Source: Nitrospirota bacterium (GTDB taxonomy: Bacteria; Nitrospirota; Nitrospiria; Nitrospirales; UBA8639). From it: a DNA stretch of 5,873 nt. A model generated the notes under the pieces. That model searched no databases, was not told the origin of the DNA, and saw only the letters and a program-made list of their open reading frames with translations. Location of the stretch: positions 1-5,873 of the forward strand of contig JAOUGQ010000197.1 in assembly GCA_029865515.1 (NCBI GenBank), given 5' to 3'. Position numbers and translations under genes: made by a program. Shown piece after piece: positions 1 through 5,426 of this stretch. Position 1 is the first letter of the stretch. Each line of letters begins with the position of its first letter.

Positions 1-66
1 TCAGTTCAAGGCAAGGTCTTTGAGGACCTCACGGATATCAAGCTTTTGATCGGGAGATAATTTCAT
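1..66 (-). CDS. oraE: D-ornithine 4,5-aminomutase large subunit, N-terminal start only, interrupted by in-frame TGA
   Basis: This is the expected next gene after oraS. OraE is the subunit of about 730 residues that binds adenosylcobalamin and PLP and carries out the radical 1,2-amino shift turning D-ornithine into 2,4-diaminopentanoate. The ATG at 66-64 overlaps the oraS stop as ATGA, and GGGAGG lies about 10 nt upstream. The first residues, MKLSPDQKLDIREVLKDL, resemble the N-terminus of known OraE proteins as I remember it (a KLD...ILKDL segment). After Leu-Asn the frame meets TGA at 3-1, the very edge of the window, so only 21 residues are encoded here. The gene could be broken by a nonsense or frameshift mutation, the sequence could contain an indel error, or the start region could be atypical. 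No domain or cofactor motif is visible in so short a piece. The assignment rests on context, the overlap and the short N-terminal resemblance. Confidence 0.6.
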   Translation of the reverse strand: MKLSPDQKLDIREVLKDLALN

Positions 67-416
67 GTCGATAGCACCTCCCAATGGTGACCATCTAAAA
101 GCGCTTCCCCTGCTGCACGAACTGAGAGGTTTCTGGCGGTTGCTAGGTTCAAAACCAAATGTCCTGCCCCGTGCCCAAGAAGACCACGTCCCCGCATCTG
201 GTCCACCAACGCCTTGGCTTCGAAACTTGAAAAGCCCATCCGCAACAGGACCGCCCGCTCGATGGAAGGCGTGGTGTGAGTTCTAGCTTCATCGATCAGG
301 GGATCAACGATCTTTTCCGCCAGTTCCCAGAAATAGGCGTGCAGTTCGGAGTCTGCCAGCTTCCGCAGGTGGGCCCGACGCGACTCAAAATCATCAGGTC
401 GTTCGATGCCATTCAT
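63..416 (-). CDS. oraS: D-ornithine 4,5-aminomutase small subunit
   Basis: OraS is the small partner of OraE in the cytoplasmic aminomutase that converts D-ornithine to (2R,4S)-2,4-diaminopentanoate; it has no catalytic cofactor motif of its own. The 117 residues match the family length of roughly 120. Family blocks are easy to recognise: RPDDFESRRAHLRKL near residues 6-20, FWELAEKIVDPL around 29-40, then TTPSIERAVLLRMGFSS around 48-64, and a glycine-rich GLLGHGAGH segment around 78-86. The ATG at 416 is chosen because a perfect AAGGAGG lies 6 nt upstream and the family conservation begins a few residues in. The gene starts 23 nt inside the end of ortB and its TGA overlaps the oraE start as ATGA, so subunit synthesis is probably translationally coupled. 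I see no frameshift or missing segment. The family call is very secure. Confidence 0.95.
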   Translation of the reverse strand: MNGIERPDDFESRRAHLRKLADSELHAYFWELAEKIVDPLIDEARTHTTPSIERAVLLRMGFSSFEAKALVDQMRGRGLLGHGAGHLVLNLATARNLSVRAAGEALLDGHHWEVLST

Positions 417-1815
417 TCACGGCCTCCTTAACATAGGCGCGGCTGCTGCGTGTCTCCGCGGCTAAAAAATCCAGATCAATTTCGCTCATTGGTTGTTCAC
501 CGTGAACCGCTTCCAACGCATGACGCACATAGGAGCGCCGCACATGCTCGAGATCCACGTCAACAACGGCTATCTGCGAGGGGTGCTCAGGAATGACAAT
601 CCGCTGCCCGGGTTTGTTGTCTCGTGGATCGCCGCGTCGCACTTCCACGCCCATTTGCTTGGCCAAATTCAGTTGGGCAAGAGGATGCTTGCCGGCTCCT
701 GTATACTCGGTTTCCTGGATCACGACAATCTGATCGGCATCCAGTTCCTGTGCCATGGAAAATGCGGCAGCCAGCGAAGTGTTGCCGGCAGGACCCCGCT
801 CCAGACCTTCCAGTTCCGCCAGCACTTGTGTCATGTAAAAGACTTCTCCCTGGGTCACGGTGACAAATCGATCGATGTAGCGCAACGGTCTTGCCGCATT
901 GCGCGGCACATCGGCCCGATCAGGCCAGGTCGTAAAGGGCATGGAAAAGCCCGTGTGCCCGGTGGTGAAGGACTTTCGGTTGAAGTCTCGATCGGAGGCC
1001 ATGTGCAGGCCGGTTAGGTCCACACTGGCCGCCACGACCTTGGTATCAACCGCCCCGGCTTTCCGAAGGCCTCGTGCGGTACCCGTCACGTTGCCACCTC
1101 CGGCATGTGTCGCGATCACCAGGTCGGGAAACCTTCCTGTTTGTTCTTGAACCTGGCCGGCCAACTCATACCCAAGCGTCTCAATTCCCACGATAGAATA
1201 GGGAGTATACAAAGAAGCATTGAAATACCCCGTTTCCTTGAGAACACACAGAAACACATAAAAAAGTTCAGGACCCACGGACAGCCGAATCACCTCCGCA
1301 CCGTACGCCTCACAAGCCCGGGTTTTTTCCGCGATCTCCGGTTGCGCAATCCCCTGACTATCAAACGCCTCCTGAACCACGATACACCGCATCCCCGCCT
1401 TGGCAGCCTGGGAAGCCACGGCGGCACCATAATTTCCGCTCGTGGCCGCCACGACTCCCTCATACCCGCGGCGTTTGGCCTCATAGACCGATAGCGACGC
1501 CCGGCGATCTTTGAACGACCCTGAGGGGTTAGCCGCTTCATCCTTCACAAAAATTCGCGCGCCCTTCCCTGGAGCGGCAAGAAATCTGACCAAGGAGGTG
1601 ATGTGGTGCAACTCTATGAGCGGAGTATTCCCCACGCCGGTTCGACTTTGCACATCCTGTGTGCGTTGAATGTCATAGCCGGTATCCGCCAGCAACCGTT
1701 CGTAATCAAAAGCCAGAACCCCGGTCACATACTGCTGATAATCGATTCCAACCGAAGCCCGCATGATGGCGTCTCGATCTGCGAGAACCGCTTCATAGCT
1801 AAGAGCTGCCGTCAT
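394..1815 (-). CDS. ortB: 2-amino-4-oxopentanoate thiolase, PLP-binding beta subunit
   Basis: OrtB is the large PLP-dependent subunit of 2-amino-4-ketopentanoate thiolase, which with OrtA cleaves 2-amino-4-oxopentanoate and CoA to acetyl-CoA and alanine (the D-isomer in the studied clostridial pathway). The 473 residues have the fold-type II PLP enzyme (threonine synthase-like) signature. The Schiff-base lysine is Lys102 in NPSGSFKDRR (96-104). A substrate/cofactor loop TSGNYG is at 124-129, and the phosphate-binding glycine loop GGGNVTG is at 238-244. The length fits the family. The ATG at 1815 overlaps the ortA TGA as ATGA and is preceded by AGAGGTGGTGG, a usable ribosome site. The 3' end overlaps oraS by 23 nt. 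A generic threonine synthase is the main alternative by fold, but the adjacent ortA, ord and oraS make that unlikely. The reading frame looks intact, with all core PLP residues present. Confidence 0.93.
   Translation of the reverse strand: MTAALSYEAVLADRDAIMRASVGIDYQQYVTGVLAFDYERLLADTGYDIQRTQDVQSRTGVGNTPLIELHHITSLVRFLAAPGKGARIFVKDEAANPSGSFKDRRASLSVYEAKRRGYEGVVAATSGNYGAAVASQAAKAGMRCIVVQEAFDSQGIAQPEIAEKTRACEAYGAEVIRLSVGPELFYVFLCVLKETGYFNASLYTPYSIVGIETLGYELAGQVQEQTGRFPDLVIATHAGGGNVTGTARGLRKAGAVDTKVVAASVDLTGLHMASDRDFNRKSFTTGHTGFSMPFTTWPDRADVPRNAARPLRYIDRFVTVTQGEVFYMTQVLAELEGLERGPAGNTSLAAAFSMAQELDADQIVVIQETEYTGAGKHPLAQLNLAKQMGVEVRRGDPRDNKPGQRIVIPEHPSQIAVVDVDLEHVRRSYVRHALEAVHGEQPMSEIDLDFLAAETRSSRAYVKEAVNEWHRTT
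423..429 (-). promoter_or_regulatory. Strong Shine-Dalgarno of oraS
   Basis: Read on the minus strand this is AAGGAGG, a perfect anti-16S match, 6 nt before the ATG at 416. It lies inside the end of ortB and fixes the oraS start within the 23-nt overlap, giving the small aminomutase subunit its own strong initiation site. Confidence 0.85.
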
Positions 1816-2126
1816 CCACCACCTCTCGTTCCGCCGAGGATTGTACGCACCTCACGACCGATCATCAGCAACTCTGGGACCGGAGAGCCAAAACTGTGGG
1901 TATAGGCGGGGTTCACATCGGTCAGCATTCCGCGCAAACGCCTACCGACTGAGGTCACAATCTCGACTTCATCCCCGAGAGAGGACCGTTCGGCAAGAAA
2001 CCCTTTTACCCGCATTTCCAAGGGAACCTGCTGCGTTTCACCCGGCACCTGCGAAGCGCGTTGCCCTGCCGGCAGCACGATACGATGAATCTCGACCCAG
2101 GTGCCTTTTTCGATGTATTCAGCCAT
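1812..2126 (-). CDS. ortA: 2-amino-4-oxopentanoate thiolase, alpha subunit
   Basis: OrtA is the small subunit of 2-amino-4-ketopentanoate thiolase and is required together with OrtB for CoA-dependent cleavage to acetyl-CoA and alanine. The 104 residues match the family size of about 100. Recognisable features are the N-terminal KGTWVEIHRIVLPAGQRA (7-24), a central LEMRVKGFL segment, GDEVEIVTSVGRRLRG, and a C-terminal NPAYTHSFGSPVPELL stretch, all in the order expected of OrtA. The ATG at 2126 overlaps the last codons of ord by 8 nt. It is the only start available in this frame, since TGA stands four codons upstream. The nearest Shine-Dalgarno, AAAGGAG at 2148-2142, is 15 nt away, so re-initiation by ribosomes finishing ord is likely. 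Its stop overlaps the ortB start. The family call is secure despite the small size because of sequence and position. Confidence 0.93.
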   Translation of the reverse strand: MAEYIEKGTWVEIHRIVLPAGQRASQVPGETQQVPLEMRVKGFLAERSSLGDEVEIVTSVGRRLRGMLTDVNPAYTHSFGSPVPELLMIGREVRTILGGTRGGG

Positions 2127-3186
2127 GGCGGGTCTTCACAACTCCTTTGGAAAGAAGTTTTCGGACATCACCCAGTATCGCCGCCGGAACAGGTAGTTCC
2201 GCCATGGAATAGAGTCCCGGTCTCGCATTGAGTACACGAGGAATCATGTTAACCGCCAACGCGCAGGTTCCCACTCCTCCGGGAATTTCTGGAGTCCCAA
2301 TGAGGCGGAGGTTGGGAGTTCCGGTTATCTCGATCACGTCTCCTGTTTCCACCCCTTCCAGATGTGGATGAATCTGCTGCGGGTGTTTGAGGGTCACCAC
2401 CGGCTGTTCTCCTCGATAGGCTACTGCCCGGTGCAGGCAGCCGGCCACCTGTCCAGGCTTCACCACCACAAAGGGGGTCTCACGCCATACTTTTGAAATA
2501 ATGGGCTCCCGCTCTTCCTCAATCCGATCAATGGTCCACCCCAGGGCTGAAGCCATCATGTGGATGGACTCAGGAAATCCGATATGTCCGACCACCGTAC
2601 CGCTCTCAATTCCTTTGTCAAAGTCTTCAGGAGTCAGCCCGACGCCCTGGGTCGCAAGAACGGAAGGGCCATAGGGCGCCAGATCATTCACCCGCTGAGC
2701 ATTGATCGCTTGCACATCCGCACATACCCCGGTGAGCGTGATGATCAACAGATCCAGCACAAAGCCCGGGTTGATGCCTGTCCCCAGGACTGCCGCCGAA
2801 TGTTGAAGCGCCATTCCCTCCAGCCTATCGGCTATGGCCGGGGACCGGTAACGGGGAAAAGCCATTTCCTCGGCAATAGAGATGACGTGTACCCCATGGG
2901 ACAAAAGAGTAGAAATCTCCTCTAACCCTTCAGCAACTCTTGAACAGGTGGCCTGAATCGCCACATGCGGTCTGACCCGGGCGAGCACCTCTTCGAGATT
3001 TATGCCGACGTGAATACCAAGATCGCAGTCAAGCCCAATGACCCGCCCAACATCAATTCCTTCACGCTGTTTTCTACGTGCGTAAACTCCGGCAAGTTGA
3101 AGACCGTGTTTTTGAAGGACCAACCGGGCAATCCCTGAGCCCATTTGCCCCGTTCCCAGCACCAGCACTCGAATTAAATTGTTCAT
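2119..3186 (-). CDS. ord: 2,4-diaminopentanoate dehydrogenase
   Basis: Ord (EC 1.4.1.12) oxidatively deaminates 2,4-diaminopentanoate to 2-amino-4-oxopentanoate and ammonia with NAD(P)+; it is the step between the aminomutase and the thiolase. The 355-residue protein begins with a Rossmann dinucleotide motif GTGQMGSG at 11-18, in the arrangement of dihydrodipicolinate-reductase-like dehydrogenases. It continues with an IQATCSR segment, an EEMAFP block, and GTGINPGFVLDLL, which is typical of this family. The C-terminal part includes the IEITGTPNL and PGGVGTCALAVNMIPRV segments. The start is well placed against the Rossmann strand, but there is no recognisable Shine-Dalgarno upstream (CCTATTTCCGCT precedes ATG). 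It follows a 122-nt gap after the amino-acid dehydrogenase gene and overlaps ortA by 8 nt, so it may head a transcript for the ornithine module. Annotation as a generic dihydrodipicolinate reductase would miss the pathway context. Confidence 0.93.
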   Translation of the reverse strand: MNNLIRVLVLGTGQMGSGIARLVLQKHGLQLAGVYARRKQREGIDVGRVIGLDCDLGIHVGINLEEVLARVRPHVAIQATCSRVAEGLEEISTLLSHGVHVISIAEEMAFPRYRSPAIADRLEGMALQHSAAVLGTGINPGFVLDLLIITLTGVCADVQAINAQRVNDLAPYGPSVLATQGVGLTPEDFDKGIESGTVVGHIGFPESIHMMASALGWTIDRIEEEREPIISKVWRETPFVVVKPGQVAGCLHRAVAYRGEQPVVTLKHPQQIHPHLEGVETGDVIEITGTPNLRLIGTPEIPGGVGTCALAVNMIPRVLNARPGLYSMAELPVPAAILGDVRKLLSKGVVKTRHG

Positions 3187-3308
3187 AGCGGAAATAGGAA
3201 TGACGGATGTTTGGTCAGTGATTGTAGTATGACGGTTTTTCAGGAGGTTCAGCCAACAACCATGATTGGTCTTGATCCAATCTTTTCAGATCTACCGCTC
3301 TGCCTGAC
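3187..3308 (-). promoter_or_regulatory. Intergenic leader upstream of ord, possible promoter
   Basis: This is the only sizeable gap in the window. Read on the minus strand it has TACAAT at 3226-3221, a one-mismatch -10 hexamer about 35 nt before the ord ATG. The best upstream -35 candidate, TGAACC at 3251-3246 with a 19-nt spacer, is poor. CCGTCAT occurs twice, at 3235-3229 and 3206-3200, flanking the -10-like hexamer and spaced 29 nt apart, which could suit a regulator. A promoter here is an inference; a factor-independent terminator for the upstream genes is not evident on this strand. Confidence is low. Confidence 0.3.
3264..3282. repeat. Short inverted repeat (6-bp stem, 7-nt loop)
   Basis: GATTGG and CCAATC form a perfect 6-bp inverted repeat around a 7-nt loop, 27 nt past the end of the dehydrogenase gene. 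On the plus strand it is followed by TTTT, but no plus-strand gene ends here. On the coding strand no T-run follows, so it is not a convincing terminator. It could be an operator or chance. Confidence 0.3.
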
Positions 3309-4421
3309 TCACCCGCAGGTGCGAAATGTCATCGCGTGACGAACCCGCTCGCGGGCAAGATCCACGGCCGCTTTTCGAGGTTCAATCCCTTCCTTACGGC
3401 TCCGGTTGAGCACCTCCTGGGTATTCCGACGGATTTTCTGTGAAATGTCCTGAAAGGCTTGCGCCTCATTTCCGCCATGATATTCCACCGACGCACACGT
3501 TACCCCGCCGGCATTCGCAATAAAATCCGGGATGTTGAGGACACCCCGCTGATGCAAACTGGTCTCGGCCTCGGGCGTGGCGGGAATATTGGCCCCCTGC
3601 AAAATCAATTTGGCTTGAATCGTTTTGACGTTACCCTTGTGGATGCAATCCGGACGGGCAGCGGGAATGAGAATATCGCACGAAAGACCAAAGATTTCAG
3701 CCTGACTCAGCTTCTTGCCTTTTGAATAGCCCAACACACTGCCCGACGCAGCCTTGGCTTCCATCAGTGCCGCCACGGGGATTCCACCAGAATCGTAGAT
3801 TGTACCTTTGCTATCACTGGCTGCCACAAGCCGTGCTCCCTTTTCTTCCAGGTATCGCGCCGCATGTTTTCCCACATTCCCAAAGCCTTCTATGGCAACC
3901 GCCGCACCTTTGATGGTGAGATTGCAAGCCGGAGCCGCCACTTCTGCACATTCTGCCAGCCCGAAGCCGGTGGCACCGATCTCATCAAGCGGAATTCCTC
4001 CGAGCACACGTGGAAGACCCACAGCCCGCCCGATTTCGTCATACATCCAGCCCATACAGGTCTCGTCCGTTCCCATATCCGGCCCGGGAACATACTCCAC
4101 GAGATCTCGAATGGCGCGGGCAAAGGCACGGATCAGTCGCGCTTTATCGGGAGTTTGCGGATCAGCCACTATTCCGGCTTTTCCACCGCCATGGGGCAAA
4201 CCGGCCGCGGCGTTTTTAAGAGTCATGGCTCTGGCCAAACGGTAGACTTCCCGGGTAGACACATCGGAAGCCATCCGGACCCCGCCAATCGATGGGCCAC
4301 AGGCCACATTGTCAATGACTACAATTCCTCGCAGACCACAAGAAGGTTCATACAGGTGGACGATTTTTATCGGTCCGAGATCATCACAATATTCTTCAAA
4401 GGTAAAACAGGTTTCCCCCAT
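3309..4421 (-). CDS. Glu/Leu/Phe/Val family amino-acid dehydrogenase, probably not glutamate-specific
   Basis: This enzyme family reversibly deaminates L-amino acids to 2-oxoacids with NAD(P)+. The two catalytic-site lysines are visible as Lys69 (MTLKNAAAG) and Lys81 (PHGGGKAG), the catalytic aspartate as Asp115 (GPDMGT), and the nucleotide-binding loop as EGFGNVG at 178-184. The NAGGV motif is at 303-307. At 370 residues it is closer to leucine/phenylalanine dehydrogenases (about 360-380) than to hexameric glutamate dehydrogenases (about 410-450), and its N-terminal GPSIGGVRM block is leucine-dehydrogenase-like. By my hand alignment the two residues that hold the glutamate side-chain carboxylate in Clostridium symbiosum GDH (Lys89, Ser380) are Ile45 and Ala310 here. 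A neutral substrate is therefore more likely: a branched-chain amino acid or perhaps alanine. AAAAGGAGGA upstream fixes the start. It lies 24 nt after porB, so its 2-oxoacid product may feed that oxidoreductase. Family is certain, substrate is not. Confidence 0.88.
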   Translation of the reverse strand: MGETCFTFEEYCDDLGPIKIVHLYEPSCGLRGIVVIDNVACGPSIGGVRMASDVSTREVYRLARAMTLKNAAAGLPHGGGKAGIVADPQTPDKARLIRAFARAIRDLVEYVPGPDMGTDETCMGWMYDEIGRAVGLPRVLGGIPLDEIGATGFGLAECAEVAAPACNLTIKGAAVAIEGFGNVGKHAARYLEEKGARLVAASDSKGTIYDSGGIPVAALMEAKAASGSVLGYSKGKKLSQAEIFGLSCDILIPAARPDCIHKGNVKTIQAKLILQGANIPATPEAETSLHQRGVLNIPDFIANAGGVTCASVEYHGGNEAQAFQDISQKIRRNTQEVLNRSRKEGIEPRKAAVDLARERVRHAMTFRTCG

Positions 4422-4426
4422 GTCGA

Positions 4427-4436
4427 TCCTCCTTTT
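4427..4436 (-). promoter_or_regulatory. Strong Shine-Dalgarno of the amino-acid dehydrogenase gene
   Basis: On the minus strand this reads AAAAGGAGGA, ending 5 nt before the ATG at 4421. It sits in the 24-nt gap after porB and decides the start codon. Confidence 0.8.
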
Positions 4437-4445
4437 GCCTCACGT

Positions 4446-5426
4446 TCAAGGCTTGTCTTCCTTCAATTTGGTTGGCTTGGTCCCACCCTCAACCTTTCTG
4501 ACTTGATCCCAATAATGGTCCACGCGTTGCTGAATCGCCTGCAAGGCCTGGGTATGAGGCTTGGGCTCAAACAAGTGGCGAAAACGCAGTTGCGGACGCA
4601 GATATTCTTCCACCGGTAGGAAGCGCGAGGGGATCACAGTATGACGCACCACGCCACCCACCGCCTCCTTGAGAGGCCAGACGCCGGTCTTGATGGCCAG
4701 ATGGGCGAGCTCATCACCCATGCGTGGATCAAATCCCCACCCGGTCGGACACACCGCCAACGCCAGAAAAAGTTTTGGCCCTTTCATCGCCAACGATCGG
4801 TGAACCTTTTCCGCCAGATCCACAACCTCATGGGAGGACACCGTGGCGATGTACGGTGGCTTCTGGGCCCTCCAGATTTCAAACATGTCTTTTTTTTCCT
4901 GAAACGTGCCTTCCGGTTCTTCTTTGCCAATCGGAGAAGTGGTGGTACGTGACGCAAACGGCGAGGAACTGGACATCTGAAATCCGGTATTGCCGTAGGC
5001 CTCATTGTCATAACACAAATACCAAAAATCCAAACCCCGGTGGATGGCGGCTGAAGTGGCCGACAGACCCATGTCATAAGTTGAGCCATCCCCTGCCAGC
5101 ACCAACACCTTCATATCATCCTGCTCTTGCAACTCTCCCTTGGCCCGCCGAATATCCAACGCATCCCGGATGCCTTGCGCTCCCGCCGCCACACTGCCCA
5201 TCGTCGTATAGAGCCAGGAAGACCGGATCGGACTATACGGATAGGTCGCCATCAGCGTCATACACCCGGCCGCATTGACAATAACCACTTTCTCTCCAAG
5301 CACTTTGTGCACCAGGCGAAGCGTCGTCAGCCCCCCGCATCCTGCGCACAAGGGCGCCCCTGAACTCAGTTCCTCTTCTTGAGGAATGTCCTTGGGACTT
5401 TTGAAAAATTCCCCTTTGACTTTCAT
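4446..5426 (-). CDS. porB: 2-oxoacid (pyruvate-type):ferredoxin oxidoreductase beta subunit
   Basis: The beta subunit binds thiamine diphosphate and the proximal [4Fe-4S] cluster of a multi-subunit oxidoreductase that turns a 2-oxoacid plus CoA into acyl-CoA, CO2 and reduced ferredoxin. The four cluster cysteines are visible: Cys27 and Cys30 in LCAGCGG, Cys55 in AAGCMTL, and Cys226 in AVCPTGWGF. The CX2CX24C spacing equals that of the Desulfovibrio africanus enzyme. The thiamine-binding stretch starts with GDG at 112-114 and ends with the DNEAYGNTG block around Asn141. The 326 residues fit PorB-type subunits (about 290-330), with a somewhat long charged C-terminal tail. GGAGG lies about 9 nt upstream and the ATG overlaps the porA stop as ATGA, so the two subunits are coupled. 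Pyruvate is the default substrate, but a 2-oxoisovalerate (VorB-like) enzyme cannot be excluded, particularly beside a leucine-dehydrogenase-like gene. Gamma and delta subunits are not in the window. Confidence 0.9.
   Translation of the reverse strand: MKVKGEFFKSPKDIPQEEELSSGAPLCAGCGGLTTLRLVHKVLGEKVVIVNAAGCMTLMATYPYSPIRSSWLYTTMGSVAAGAQGIRDALDIRRAKGELQEQDDMKVLVLAGDGSTYDMGLSATSAAIHRGLDFWYLCYDNEAYGNTGFQMSSSSPFASRTTTSPIGKEEPEGTFQEKKDMFEIWRAQKPPYIATVSSHEVVDLAEKVHRSLAMKGPKLFLALAVCPTGWGFDPRMGDELAHLAIKTGVWPLKEAVGGVVRHTVIPSRFLPVEEYLRPQLRFRHLFEPKPHTQALQAIQQRVDHYWDQVRKVEGGTKPTKLKEDKP

Noticed and set aside
1..66. Independent 21-residue peptide gene
   Set aside because: Its first 18 residues resemble the OraE N-terminus and it occupies the oraE position with an ATGA overlap, so a broken or edge-truncated oraE is the simpler explanation.
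1..66. Genome-wide TGA reassignment (as in some candidate-phylum bacteria)
   Set aside because: All seven other genes ending in the window use TGA as their stop at the expected protein length, so TGA is a functional stop here.
493..1017. Plus-strand open frame of 174 codons
   Set aside because: It is entirely antisense to ortB, with no family resemblance; a shadow of a GC-rich coding frame.
394..1815. Threonine synthase
   Set aside because: The fold and PLP motifs are shared, but direct linkage to ortA, ord and oraS and the family length favour the thiolase beta subunit.
3264..3286. Rho-independent terminator
   Set aside because: The T-run follows the 6-bp stem only on the plus strand, where no gene ends. 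On the coding strand the stem is preceded by A residues and followed by ATGGTTG, so it cannot be supported as a terminator of the upstream genes.
3187..3308. Cobalamin riboswitch controlling the B12-dependent ornithine module
   Set aside because: The gap is shorter than a usual full cobalamin riboswitch and I see no B12-box-like conserved core.
3864..4619. Plus-strand open frame of 251 codons
   Set aside because: It lies opposite the dehydrogenase and the end of porB, crosses both genes and their gap, and its translation has no recognisable family or motif. The minus-strand genes have clear catalytic residues.
4724..5278. Plus-strand open frame of 184 codons
   Set aside because: Entirely antisense to porB, proline-rich low-quality translation without motifs.
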